A stretch of 17,610 bases of DNA, taken from NCBI GenBank assembly GCA_047614125.1, contig JBLHHI010000068.1, positions 1 through 17,610 on the forward strand. The letters are read 5' to 3'. This stretch comes from JBLHHI01 sp047614125. Lineage in GTDB: Bacteria; Bacteroidota; Bacteroidia; NS11-12g; UBA9320. The notes below the pieces were generated by a model that did no database searches, was not told where the DNA came from, and worked only from the letters and a program-made list of their open reading frames with translations. Both the position numbers and the translations under genes were made by a program. Shown here in pieces: positions 1 through 6,895 of the stretch. Each line of letters opens with the position of its first letter. Within the stretch, counting starts at the first letter, position 1.

Positions 1-17
1 GTTTTAGACAGTTTTAA
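1..17 (+). CDS. 3' end of an upstream DUF6252-like lipoprotein gene (partial)
   Basis: The first 17 bases read, in frame, Phe-Arg-Gln-Phe and a TAA stop. They are identical to the last codons of the lipoprotein gene ending at 611, and the following terminator and leader are repeated too. The window therefore opens in the last codons of a further paralogue of the array. Only the tail is visible, so the family is inferred from this identity. Confidence 0.6.
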
Positions 18-26
18 CCTACAAAC

Positions 27-55
27 AAAGTGAGCGGGCAAACCGCTCACTTTTT
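27..55 (+). terminator. Rho-independent terminator of the upstream paralogue
   Basis: An 11-bp perfect stem (AAAGTGAGCGG with CCGCTCACTTT), a 5-nt loop (GCAAA) and a T run. It sits 10 bases after the TAA at 15-17 and is duplicated exactly at 621-649. Confidence 0.85.
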
Positions 56-80
56 CTACAACCAAACCATATTCACCATC

Positions 81-611
81 ATGAAAACCAAACAAATTAT
101 CACGACAGTGCTGTGTGCATTTTTATTCGGAGCATGTGTCAGCAAAACAGAAACTCCAGAACCCTCCCTTCCTCAATTTACTCGAGATGGAAAAAACACC
201 TTGGGTTGCTATGTAAATGGTAAAATGTTTATTGCAGATTATTACCATACAGGTTGGGGCACAGGCTACTCAATTGAGGCAACACTTTCACCTGAAAATG
301 AGTTGTCAATATATTCAGTTGACCTTGACATGAATAAAAGTGAGATTGAGTTAAATGTAATTTATAAGGATTCATTAGGAACATATAAATTAGAAGATCC
401 AATAATTGGGAATACCACGAGTTTTGTCGATTTTAGCTTTTTTGGGGGTAAACAATTCTGGGTGGACAAGAATAATCCAGGTAAATTAACAATCACTCGA
501 ATTACTGATGAATTCGTTTCTGGAACATTCAAATTCACAGGGGTCAGTCAGGAAGGGGATACCGTTAGAATAACCGATGGACGTTTCGACGTCCGTTTTA
601 GACAGTTTTAA
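81..611 (+). CDS. DUF6252-like lipoprotein, array copy 1
   Basis: A 176-residue predicted lipoprotein. The ATG at 81 is chosen because it begins a clean signal peptide (MKTKQIITTVLCAFLFGAC) with the lipid-accepting Cys at residue 19; a longer GTG-started frame from 30 would read through the terminator hairpin. After the linker come NTLGCYVNGKMFIAD, then DLDMNKSEIELNV, and a C-terminal block ending in TDGRFDVRF. These blocks resemble the Bacteroidota family DUF6252 (family assignment from memory). It is probably exported and membrane-anchored, with unknown function. It is clearly paralogous to the gene at 1270-1806 in all three blocks. Its last codons and downstream terminator are part of the 93-bp direct repeat. 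No promoter is obvious between the upstream terminator and the ATG. Confidence 0.85.
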   Translation: MKTKQIITTVLCAFLFGACVSKTETPEPSLPQFTRDGKNTLGCYVNGKMFIADYYHTGWGTGYSIEATLSPENELSIYSVDLDMNKSEIELNVIYKDSLGTYKLEDPIIGNTTSFVDFSFFGGKQFWVDKNNPGKLTITRITDEFVSGTFKFTGVSQEGDTVRITDGRFDVRFRQF

Positions 612-687
612 CCTACAAACAAAGTGAGCGGGCAAACCGCTCACTTTTTCTTAAACCAAACCATATTCACCATCATGAAAACCAAAC
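595..687 (+). repeat. 93-bp direct repeat, copy 2
   Basis: Second copy of the segment at 1-93, at an offset of 594 bases. It spans the last codons of the gene ending at 611, the terminator, and the first codons of the gene starting at 675. Homology stops abruptly after MKTK, so the two downstream coding regions share only their start. Confidence 0.9.
621..649 (+). terminator. Rho-independent terminator, duplicate copy
   Basis: Same 11-bp stem, GCAAA loop and T run as at 27-55. It lies 10 bases after the TAA at 609-611 and ends 26 bases before the next ATG, so the next gene needs its own promoter or read-through. Confidence 0.85.
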
Positions 688-1193
688 TTCTAATCTCGTC
701 TGTACTTGCTTTGTTTTTGTTCAACCGTTGCGATCAAACTATAGTTCCCGTTATAGGTTGCGTTTCTCCAAACTCATTTATAATAGAATGTACAATCAAT
801 GGGGAAGTGCTCAAGTGGAATACCACAGTGAACCAAACGCAAGGAGAGTCCACGGCTGTTGCGGAAATCCATGCCGACTCCGTACTGCTTATTCGTACGC
901 TTAATCCAACGCACAACAAAGGAGAATTGGCGATGGCTGTTGAACTAAAGCCCAAACTCGCTCAATATCAACTTTCTAAATCTGTGAGTGGTTTTGAAAC
1001 CAAATTTACTCAACGGGTGGCAGGTCAAACTAAGAGCTTCCGCTTATCTGAAAACAAAGATGGAGAACTGACCCTGCTCAGTTGGTCCGAAAACACAATT
1101 TCTGGGCATTTTCAATTTGAAGCTCTTAGTAAGGGTCGTGATTCAATTCGTGCAACTGACGGATATTTTCATTTGCCATTAAAATATTTTTAG
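675..1193 (+). CDS. Divergent DUF6252-like lipoprotein, array copy 2
   Basis: A 172-residue predicted lipoprotein starting at the ATG at 675. The signal peptide begins MKTKLLISSVLALFLF and the lipobox Cys is residue 19, with Arg at the -1 position, which is unusual but tolerated in Bacteroidota. The C-terminal block (GELTLLSW, GHFQFEAL, RATDGYFHL) aligns by eye with the corresponding blocks of the two neighbours. The central NTLGC..NG.MFIAD block is replaced by FIIECTINGEVLKW, so this is the most divergent member. Function is unknown. The start, leader and upstream terminator come from the 93-bp repeat. After the stop there is a 76-base gap without a clear terminator before the next gene, so the last two genes may be cotranscribed. 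Confidence 0.8.
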   Translation: MKTKLLISSVLALFLFNRCDQTIVPVIGCVSPNSFIIECTINGEVLKWNTTVNQTQGESTAVAEIHADSVLLIRTLNPTHNKGELAMAVELKPKLAQYQLSKSVSGFETKFTQRVAGQTKSFRLSENKDGELTLLSWSENTISGHFQFEALSKGRDSIRATDGYFHLPLKYF

Positions 1194-1269
1194 AACTAAC
1201 TACCCATAAAAAGCATTTTAGACTCCTACACGCTTGGATAAATAATAAACCAAACCAAAAAATAGCATT

Positions 1270-1806
1270 ATGAAAATCAAACACTTAATCACCTTGGCGC
1301 TCATTTTATTCATCTATACCGGCTGCGGCCTGCCCGACATTCCTCAACAGCAACTTCCTTCAGCCACCCAAAAAGGAGCTAATACCTTAGGATGCTTGAT
1401 TAATGGGCAGATGTTTATTGCCGACGAAGAGCGGGGATACTTTGGAAATCATTATGCTCCAGCGGCCTATTTTGATGAAGACAGTTTTTTGATTATTGAA
1501 GGTCAAGATCTGGAAATGCAAAAAAGCGATGTAAGACTAATGGTGAAATATAAGAAAGGGCAAACCAAATTTGATTTTGAGGATGATCATTTTCCTCTGA
1601 CTGGTTGTATCGTTTACCATGACACCATAAACCAGCACAATTTCTTCGCTTCCAGGTATTACCTCGATATTAATAATGTTGGTCAATTACACATTTCTAA
1701 GATAACCGACCAATTTGTAGCCGGCACCTTCGAGTTCACTGCTGTAAACGAACAGGGAAAAATTATCACAATATCCGAAGGACGCTTTGATGTTGAATTT
1801 CGTTGA
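1270..1806 (+). CDS. DUF6252-like lipoprotein, array copy 3
   Basis: A 178-residue predicted lipoprotein. It starts MKIKHLITLALILFIYTGC with the lipobox Cys at residue 19, the same position as in both upstream paralogues. The conserved blocks are NTLGCLINGQMFIAD, then DLEMQKSDVRLMV, and the C-terminal KITDQFVAGTFEFTAV and SEGRFDVEF. They match array copy 1 closely, so the two are recent or constrained paralogues. Surface-exposed or periplasmic lipoprotein of unknown role is the safest call. The leader contains the AAACCAAACCA string also present before copy 2. No + strand terminator with a T run follows; the hairpin at 1861-1905 has its T run on the opposite strand. Confidence 0.85.
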   Translation: MKIKHLITLALILFIYTGCGLPDIPQQQLPSATQKGANTLGCLINGQMFIADEERGYFGNHYAPAAYFDEDSFLIIEGQDLEMQKSDVRLMVKYKKGQTKFDFEDDHFPLTGCIVYHDTINQHNFFASRYYLDINNVGQLHISKITDQFVAGTFEFTAVNEQGKIITISEGRFDVEFR

Positions 1807-1860
1807 AACCAAAATTCTCTTCACCGATTTTGAATGCATTTCCGAAGTATTGTCTTGCAT

Positions 1861-1905
1861 AAAAAAGCACCGGCTCATATACGTATTGTACATGAGCAAG
1901 GTGCT
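1861..1905 (-). terminator. Rho-independent terminator of the CsgG/LpoB-like gene
   Basis: On the minus strand, AGCACC..GGTGCT form the outer stem and GCTCAT/ATGAGC the inner stem, followed by six T (A at 1861-1866 on the plus strand). It lies about 30 bases beyond the stop of the gene at 1934-3124. The T run is only on the minus side, so it does not serve the convergent lipoprotein array. Confidence 0.75.
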
Positions 1906-1933
1906 AACTTACGTGGTAAATTAATAAAATGGT

Positions 1934-3124
1934 TTATTTGCTTGCTGAGTTTTTTCCTCGAGCGTTAAAGCCAAAGGAAACTCCAAATCGAAAGTTATCC
2001 TTACTTGGAACTACGAAGGCATTGATGGGTATATTCATTTTGCCAGAACGCAGACTTGTTCCAACAGCAATTACAATGGATGAACGCATGTTAACTGAGC
2101 CACGGCTATCCATCCGATATTCCGTGGTTGACCCAGCAGGCACCTCTGTTTGACCATCGATGTACTGCCAGTTGTTATCCGCATCAGCAAAATACTTTGC
2201 TTCTTTTACAAACGAAAAATTAGGTCCAATGGCAAATTCAAGCCCATTTTCATTGTTTCGAAGTCCATTCATAAAGGTAAAACTTGGGATGAAGAGTTGT
2301 TGATCAAGTCCAGCGATCATTGGAATGAATTCGAACAAGGCTTGAAACTTACCTTCGGTTAAATACTGCTGCTCAAATTGATAACCAAATTGGAAAGTAG
2401 CTGGGAAAATATCGTAGCCACCTTCTGATTTTGGGCGGGTTAAAACCTTTGCACCTTGTCCGGCAAAAAAAGTATAGCCCATTCGTGGACCGGATAATTG
2501 AAGCACATCATAGTTGGGGTTATTAACGGCATTTTCATAATTATTTTTGCTGCTCAAGCTTTTTTCAAGAAGCTTGTCGTTCGGTAAATCAAACAAGGCA
2601 TTTAATGAAAGTGTAATCATTGAGTTAACGTAATCTGGAAGGATGAGGAATTCTTTTAATGTTTCTTTTTCAATTTCACCGGTCTTCACGTTTACCAACC
2701 GAAGACGTATATAAAGGGCTTCTCCCATCTGATCTAAGCTGCCCGACATTACTTTCTCAACCTTGAGTATTTCACCAGCATTTTTTAAGCAAGAAATGCT
2801 AAAACAGCTTTTAGAATCAACGTTGGCTGCCTTAAGTACATCGCTAATTTCATATCGATCCATTAACTGGTATCGATCGTATTTGGTAAGTTGGATGCGA
2901 AGCAGTTCTGTAATGTTTTGATTTTTAAAGGCTTCAACTTGAACATCAATTCCTATTACCGCCACTTTCGGTTTCTGAGCAAAACCATGTGAAGAGAATA
3001 ATAGAAAGAGAATTTGAACAAGAAATGCTTTTGCAGCTTGTCGCTTAAAATTAATCCGAATTCTATTCCAAACCATTGAGGGAATACTTTCGTGGATGAC
3101 GAAGTTTTTATGTTGCTTTTTCAT
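1934..3124 (-). CDS. Secreted protein: CsgG/LpoB-like N-terminal domain plus barrel-like C-terminal region
   Basis: 396 residues. A hydrophobic segment at about 34-49 ending in Ala-Gln is a likely signal peptide. From ATG the n-region is long, so the in-frame ATG at 3076 (residue 17) is a plausible alternative start. Residues about 52-160 (KVAVIGIDVQ, LLRIQLTKYDRYQLMDRYE, CLKNAGEILKVEKVMSGSL, YIRLRLVNVKTGEIE) have the pattern of periplasmic CsgG/LpoB-type domains, which in other proteins assemble or regulate envelope machines. Residues about 215-390 are rich in alternating aromatic and small residues (GPRMGYTFFAGQG, FPATFQFGYQFEQQY, FRFGVSFGFNARG) and look like outer-membrane β strands. A role at the outer membrane is inference. 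It stands alone, with its own candidate promoter and terminator. Certainty is high that it is a gene, moderate for the domain. Confidence 0.75.
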   Translation of the reverse strand: MKKQHKNFVIHESIPSMVWNRIRINFKRQAAKAFLVQILFLLFSSHGFAQKPKVAVIGIDVQVEAFKNQNITELLRIQLTKYDRYQLMDRYEISDVLKAANVDSKSCFSISCLKNAGEILKVEKVMSGSLDQMGEALYIRLRLVNVKTGEIEKETLKEFLILPDYVNSMITLSLNALFDLPNDKLLEKSLSSKNNYENAVNNPNYDVLQLSGPRMGYTFFAGQGAKVLTRPKSEGGYDIFPATFQFGYQFEQQYLTEGKFQALFEFIPMIAGLDQQLFIPSFTFMNGLRNNENGLEFAIGPNFSFVKEAKYFADADNNWQYIDGQTEVPAGSTTEYRMDSRGSVNMRSSIVIAVGTSLRSGKMNIPINAFVVPSKDNFRFGVSFGFNARGKNSASK

Positions 3125-3144
3125 GGTTCAAAGGTGAAGGAACT

Positions 3145-3173
3145 CTAACATATTAATTAATTGAATAATCAAA
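3145..3173 (-). promoter_or_regulatory. Candidate Bacteroidota promoter for the CsgG/LpoB-like gene
   Basis: On the minus strand TTTG (3173-3170) is followed after 17 bases by TATGTTAG (3152-3145), one mismatch from the TAnnTTTG -7 box. Spacing is at the short end of what is known for Bacteroidota. It would give a leader of roughly 15 bases before the ATG at 3124. Confidence 0.3.
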
Positions 3174-3395
3174 GCATTATATTCTATGTGTCATAGTATT
3201 ATGTATTATAATATTATTACCCAAGATTGTTTCAAAAAATAATGTTCAGAGTGTATGTTTTGGCAACATAGCACATGCTACGATAATGTGACAAGACAAT
3301 AGTTAAAAATTATTGATTTATAATAAAATAAATTTAAAAGATTTGCGTCTGTGAAGTAATCTAAAACGGTTGATGTAATCTTGTTTGAAGTGTGC

Positions 3396-3764
3396 TCAAT
3401 CCAACTTCACTCGATACACATCCGTTCTGTTCCGCTCGATGTTGGGAACCAGAAAACCTCCAGGCTGTGGGATGTCTTCAAATAAATCAAAATGCGAGCA
3501 ACTTTTTGGTAAGGCGCTAAAGATTAGAGCAAAACGATACGTCTTATTCGGAAGCACCCAAGTCCAATCGGGTTGCATGGAAATGTTCTCAATGTGCATT
3601 AAAGTAGCGCGGTGGTTGGATTCTTTATCTACCAATACGGTGCTTTCCCAAATTCGTATGCCCATGAGTTCACTTTTGCTTGTAAAACTACAATGCACGA
3701 TCACCTGAGCTTCTTCCTCAACCTTTGATTGAACCTGAACGTTTTCTTGAATTTTAAAGGACAT
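3396..3764 (-). CDS. Conserved hypothetical protein
   Basis: 122 residues from the ATG at 3764 (MSFKIQENVQVQSKVEEEAQ); the frame is open to a TTG 30 bases further upstream, but the ATG is more natural. No signal peptide or membrane segment, so probably cytoplasmic. Visible features: VIVHCSFTS near the N terminus, MGIRIWESTVLVD, HIENISMQPDWTWV, YRFALIFSALPKSCSHFDLFE and PGGFLVPNIERNRTDVYRV. The pattern (HCS.., IRIW.ST.L.D, W..V, LPKSC..FDL.E.IP.PGGF) recalls a small uncharacterised protein common in Bacteroidota, so it is probably a conserved gene. Function unknown. Its neighbours are unrelated; no operon partner is evident. Confidence 0.7.
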   Translation of the reverse strand: MSFKIQENVQVQSKVEEEAQVIVHCSFTSKSELMGIRIWESTVLVDKESNHRATLMHIENISMQPDWTWVLPNKTYRFALIFSALPKSCSHFDLFEDIPQPGGFLVPNIERNRTDVYRVKLD

Positions 3765-3868
3765 AAATACGGGTTGCAAGATAGCTGATATCAAAATTTT
3801 ATTCGAATTGATTTTTACTCATGATCGAAACATTTCAAAGGATAACTAAGTGTTTAGTTGCGCTTTTT

Positions 3869-3938
3869 TTTCACAATTTTCATTCGCATCTCACTATTGA
3901 CAAGCGTTCTGAACCGCAAGGATTAATCGAACTCAGGT
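3869..3938 (+). repeat. Diverged terminus of the MITE-like repeat family (copy A)
   Basis: These 70 bases align without gaps to the right end of the element at 10078-10338, with about 16 differences counted by hand. The core ACAAGCGTTCTGAA and the terminal AATCGAACTCAGGT are unchanged. No matching opposite end is visible within several hundred bases, so this is an old or truncated copy. Confidence 0.75.
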
Positions 3939-3956
3939 TATGAGGAGGTTTACGAT

Positions 3957-4040
3957 ATGAATGACCTGAGCACATCGTACTTAAAAATGTCGAGCAATCT
4001 TGATGGCGCTCAAATTGGAGGGGATATTGGGGTTGCCTAG
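3957..4040 (+). other. Possible small ORF with a Shine-Dalgarno-like sequence
   Basis: A 27-codon ATG ORF (MNDLSTSYLKMSSNLDGAQ...) ends in TAG at 4038. GAGGAGG lies 8 bases before the ATG, unusual in this window, where such motifs are scarce. It begins 18 bases after the degraded repeat end. No family is recognised. Chance is the likelier explanation in a 312-base gap with nothing else coding. Confidence 0.15.
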
Positions 4041-4076
4041 ACCATGACTTAATGGTTTAAATCAATAAGTAAAGTC

Positions 4077-4652
4077 CTAACTCTTCTTAACAAACTGAGT
4101 CAAGATCACAATTTGTTGGCCGTTAACGCGTCCTTCAATGTGTTCAACGTTGTCTTTAACCAAGGTAATTCTGCGCACTGAAGTACCCCGCTTGGCTGTA
4201 AAATTAGCTCCTTTTACATCGAGGTTTTTAATGAGAATTACATTGTCGCCCTGAAAGAGTTCCACTCCATTGCTGTCGCGGTGAACGGCACTTTCGCCTC
4301 CAACTTCCGCTATACCGGCTTTGGCATATGATAAGGTTTCATCATCGAGATACATTTGATCGAGTAGATCCATTGGCCAACCTTCGCTGCGCAAACGGTG
4401 CAACATTCGATAGGCCATCACTTGCACTACCGGAGTTTCGCTCCACATTGAATCGGTTAAGCAGCGCCAATGATTCGGATCCATGGTTACTTTGTTGTTT
4501 ATTTGATCGGTGCACGTACCGCAAACTATTATGCTCCGCTCTGCTCTTCCGTTCGATTCTGGTTCAACAGGCATTACTTCTAAATTTTCAGTGGATGTAC
4601 ACAACTCGCAACTGGAATTGCTTCTCTTTTCTAGTTCTTCGCGTAAGGCCAT
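4077..4652 (-). CDS. PhnA-domain zinc-ribbon protein (YjdM/PhnA family)
   Basis: 191 residues from the ATG at 4652 (MALREELEKRSNSSCELC). A longer frame from 4724 is rejected because a perfect -7 box lies inside it. An N-terminal zinc ribbon has CELC (Cys15, Cys18) and CGTC (Cys44, Cys47). The middle is specific to the longer Bacteroidota form. Residues about 123-191 (HRDSNGVELFQGDNVILIKN.. to TQFVKK) are the classical PhnA domain, with the D.NG..L..GD.V..IKDL.VKG pattern seen in the short E. coli protein. Despite its historic name, the E. coli protein is not established as a phosphonate-cleaving enzyme, so no reaction is assigned. Cytoplasmic. Monocistronic, downstream of nothing on the same strand except the repeat region. 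Confidence 0.88.
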   Translation of the reverse strand: MALREELEKRSNSSCELCTSTENLEVMPVEPESNGRAERSIIVCGTCTDQINNKVTMDPNHWRCLTDSMWSETPVVQVMAYRMLHRLRSEGWPMDLLDQMYLDDETLSYAKAGIAEVGGESAVHRDSNGVELFQGDNVILIKNLDVKGANFTAKRGTSVRRITLVKDNVEHIEGRVNGQQIVILTQFVKKS

Positions 4653-4677
4653 GGGCTTTTCTTTGTCTTTGGGTTGG

Positions 4678-4685
4678 CAAAGGTA
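4678..4685 (-). promoter_or_regulatory. -7 box (TACCTTTG) of the PhnA-domain gene
   Basis: On the minus strand TACCTTTG is a perfect TAnnTTTG -7 element 25 bases upstream of the ATG at 4652. The -33 TTTG is not clear at the expected distance. The box supports starting the gene at 4652. Confidence 0.45.
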
Positions 4686-4882
4686 GAAGAAAAGAAACGT
4701 TGAACTACATTGGTCATCATGCACTCTAAATATATAATGTTAACAAATTCAAATTCTCCGCCACCGCGGATCAAATTCAATGGCAATGAAATAACCGACG
4801 CTGTGGTTTGTTTATCACTGGCCACATAATAATTTTAAACCTTATAAGAACATTTAAGAAAATCATATTCATATTCAATTTC

Positions 4883-4917
4883 AAACTTAAATAGATTTTT
4901 CAGGTCTATTTAGGTTT
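4883..4917. other. 13-bp hairpin in the gap between PhnA gene and xseB
   Basis: AAACTTAAATAGA (4883-4895) pairs with TCTATTTAGGTTT (4905-4917), one T-G wobble, 9-nt loop. It has no T run on either strand. It lies between xseB and the PhnA-domain gene and could help end the xseAB transcript. Apart from this and the repeats at 4975-5164, I see nothing coding in 4653-5134. Confidence 0.35.
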
Positions 4918-4974
4918 GCGTCCTGCTTCAACTATAAACCCGAAACCAACTAACCCATAAACTGCGTGAGCTTA

Positions 4975-5164
4975 GTCATCCTGAACCAGTCATCCTGAAC
5001 TTGTTTCAGGATTGTTTCAGGAAGATGGGTCTACCTAATTTTGAGTTAAGATTATTTGTCATCCTGAACCAGTCATCCTGAACTCGTTTCAGGATTGTTT
5101 CAGGAAGATGGGTCTACCTAATTTTGAGTTAAGATTATTTGTCATCCTGAACTTGTTTCAGGAT
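4975..5164. repeat. 83-bp tandem repeat (2 full copies plus partial third) built on a palindrome
   Basis: Copy 1 spans 4975-5057, copy 2 5058-5140 and a partial third begins at 5141. Copies 1 and 2 are nearly identical (one TTG/TCG difference seen). Each full unit starts GTCATCCTGAACCA followed by a second GTCATCCTGAAC. Each carries the palindrome ATCCTGAA..TTCAGGAT, a REP-like element common in intergenic DNA of many bacteria. The third copy holds the simple form of the palindrome and overlaps the last codons of xseB. Confidence 0.9.
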
Positions 5165-5353
5165 CAAGTTCACATCTTCTTCAGTGGTTTTAAGTTTGGT
5201 CTTGCAAATTTTGATGAGTAAGGCGGCGCGTTTTACCTTTTCCGATAAATCATCCACCGAAATGTCACCTTCTTCAATTTGAGCCACCAAGTCTTGCAGT
5301 TCATTGAAGGCATCTTCGTAGTTGGGTGTTTCATTCTTTTTTGCGTTCGACAT
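5135..5353 (-). CDS. xseB: Exodeoxyribonuclease VII small subunit
   Basis: 72 residues, a normal length for XseB. The core NYEDAFNELQDLVAQIEEGD, then ISVDDLSEKVKRAALLIKICKTKL and TEEDV, is the standard helical small-subunit signature. It partners with XseA to form exonuclease VII, which degrades single-stranded DNA to oligonucleotides in repair. The ATG follows the xseA TAA with no intervening base (TAAATG), indicating translational coupling. The last residues (LKQVQDDK) and the stop are read from the palindromic repeat that continues downstream, so the native tail seems to have been replaced. No promoter of its own is needed. Confidence 0.93.
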   Translation of the reverse strand: MSNAKKNETPNYEDAFNELQDLVAQIEEGDISVDDLSEKVKRAALLIKICKTKLKTTEEDVNLILKQVQDDK

Positions 5354-6757
5354 TTAGGACTTCTTTATTTTACTTAGTGGATTTACCGTACTGTATACTC
5401 GACCATCCGTTAATTCTGTTTCAAGCACTACGCCGGGTTTTAAATCTGCTGATATTGCAATTGCATGGCCATTGAGTCGAGTTATGGAAAACCCGCGACT
5501 CAATACTCGAGCCGGACTCATATTGTGTACTTGGGCTTCTAGGTACTTTAATTTTGTGGTTGTTTGTTCCAACATATTAGGGGGTTCGCGTTGCAGGCTG
5601 TTTTGAACCTGTAGGAGTTGAAACTTGGCAGACTCAGCGATGCGCTTTGAGGAAGACGGTAAAGAAATCAAGGTATGTTGGATGCGTGTTTTATGTTCTC
5701 TTAAATGATAGATAACCTCGCTTTTAAATTTTTCTGAGGTTTGGAAGAGCAGATTATTATGCTGTTCTAGGTGGTTGCGTGCTTCGGAACGGAAATATTT
5801 TATCGCACTTTGTAAACTCATGATGGAATCGGTAATCAATTGATTGGCTTCATGTACCATTTTTTCTTCAGCTTGTTGAACCGGCACCGAAAAGTTGTGA
5901 AAGCGTTGAATGAGATGCTCGGCCACCTTGGTTGGAGTTATTTGATTGGCGTGAGAAACCATTTCAACTACAGTTTCATTCGTGGCATGGCCTATTCCAG
6001 TTAACACGGGTATCGGGAATTCTGCAATGGCTTTTGAAAGTTGATGATTGTTAAAACACGACAAGCCCACATCGCCTCCACCACCGCGAATAATGGCAAC
6101 GGCATCAAAGTGTTGTACGACCTTTCGAATTTGGTTCAGCTTATTTTGGATTGAAACAATGGCTTGATCTCCTTGCAAGAGCGAAGGAAAGAGCAGGTGA
6201 AAGAATTTATATCCCCACGGGTTTTGATCCAACACCTGCAAGAAATCGGCATAACCCTTGCTGGTTTCCACCGATATAATGGCCAAGCGCTGCGGGAGAA
6301 GGGGCATTTTCCGCATCTTATTCGCATCAAAAATCCCATCTTTTCGGAGCGCCGTTATCGTTTCCAACCTTTCTCGTTCTAAGTCGCCTAGGGTCAAACT
6401 TGGGTCGATGTCGAGTATGTGGAGCGACATACCGTAACTCGGATCAAACCGAATTTTGGCTAGAAATAAAATCTTAATGCCATCTTTTAACGGTTCCCGA
6501 AGAACGTGGATGAAAACTCGGTTAATTCGCTGGTAATCAGCTTTCCAAAGAATGGAACGCATTTGAGCCACTATTTTTCCATTGTCTTTTTCGAGCAACT
6601 CTGGGTAGCAATGTCCGCTGTGACTATAATGGTTGAGTTTGTTCATTTCGGCGCGCACCCAAAACGCCGAAGAATATCTGTTTTCTAAGGTCCGAGAAAT
6701 ACTCTTACACACTTCAAACAGCGAAAACGTTTCTTTGTCTTGAATGGTTTGTGGCAC
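5354..6757 (-). CDS. xseA: Exodeoxyribonuclease VII large subunit
   Basis: 467 residues, family length. The order is as expected: an N-terminal OB-type nucleic-acid-binding domain (about 10-120: FSLFEVCKSISRTLE, FWVRAEMNKLN, GHCYPELLEKD), the catalytic domain with RGGGGDV (224-230) and GIGHATNETVVE (254-265), a long coiled-coil region (about 285-410), and the C-terminal SPARVLSRGFSI motif (from 414). It degrades single-stranded DNA with XseB, encoded directly downstream. The start is GTG at 6755-6757: no ATG, GTG or TTG lies between it and the upstream in-frame stop, and a later start would delete the OB domain. A perfect -7 box (TACTTTTG) ends only 5 bases before this GTG, so the mRNA may be leaderless. 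Confidence 0.95.
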   Translation of the reverse strand: MPQTIQDKETFSLFEVCKSISRTLENRYSSAFWVRAEMNKLNHYSHSGHCYPELLEKDNGKIVAQMRSILWKADYQRINRVFIHVLREPLKDGIKILFLAKIRFDPSYGMSLHILDIDPSLTLGDLERERLETITALRKDGIFDANKMRKMPLLPQRLAIISVETSKGYADFLQVLDQNPWGYKFFHLLFPSLLQGDQAIVSIQNKLNQIRKVVQHFDAVAIIRGGGGDVGLSCFNNHQLSKAIAEFPIPVLTGIGHATNETVVEMVSHANQITPTKVAEHLIQRFHNFSVPVQQAEEKMVHEANQLITDSIMSLQSAIKYFRSEARNHLEQHNNLLFQTSEKFKSEVIYHLREHKTRIQHTLISLPSSSKRIAESAKFQLLQVQNSLQREPPNMLEQTTTKLKYLEAQVHNMSPARVLSRGFSITRLNGHAIAISADLKPGVVLETELTDGRVYSTVNPLSKIKKS

Positions 6758-6762
6758 AAGAT

Positions 6763-6770
6763 CAAAAGTA
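6763..6770 (-). promoter_or_regulatory. -7 box (TACTTTTG) abutting the xseA start
   Basis: A perfect TAnnTTTG match on the minus strand with only 5 bases between it and the GTG start. No clear TTTG is seen at the -33 position. If used, transcription would begin at or next to the start codon. Confidence 0.35.
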
Positions 6771-6895
6771 GGATTATTTATGAATGAATGTGGATCGAAA
6801 TTTTATCCCTCAAAATCATCTTTCCACAATCCCTTTGAAGCGATGGAAACACAACATTTTTTTATCGGGATAAAGGTGGTGGAGAAATTGAGCAT

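Larger units (their letters stand above)
1..93 (+). repeat. 93-bp direct repeat, copy 1 (gene tail + terminator + leader + start codons)
   Basis: This segment recurs at 595-687. Bases 1-56 are identical to 595-650; two mismatches follow, and identity then continues through the ATG and first codons (MKTK) of the next gene. The unit holds the end of one lipoprotein gene, its terminator, and the start of the next, as expected from duplication of a whole gene plus spacer. Confidence 0.9.

Noticed and set aside
30..80. GTG-started N-terminal extensions of the lipoprotein genes (30 and 624)
   Set aside because: They read through the terminator hairpin. The ATG codons at 81 and 675 give proper lipoprotein signals with Cys at residue 19.
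734..955. Minus-strand ORF inside the second lipoprotein gene
   Set aside because: It is a shadow of the plus-strand gene with no start context or recognisable protein pattern.
3269..3280. Short palindrome TAGCA-ca-TGCTA in the AT-rich gap 3125-3395
   Set aside because: Too short to distinguish from chance; no promoter geometry around it. I see nothing else in this gap beyond the candidate promoter at 3145-3173.
3385..3708. Plus-strand ORF over the conserved hypothetical gene
   Set aside because: The minus-strand frame has coherent conserved-looking blocks; the plus frame is Ser/Cys-rich shadow sequence.
4653..4724. Longer N-terminus of the PhnA-domain protein
   Set aside because: The extension contains a perfect -7 promoter box and has no family similarity; the ATG at 4652 gives the usual protein start.
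4975..5164. CRISPR-like repeats
   Set aside because: Units are directly adjacent and fully repeated with no variable spacers, and no cas genes are present.
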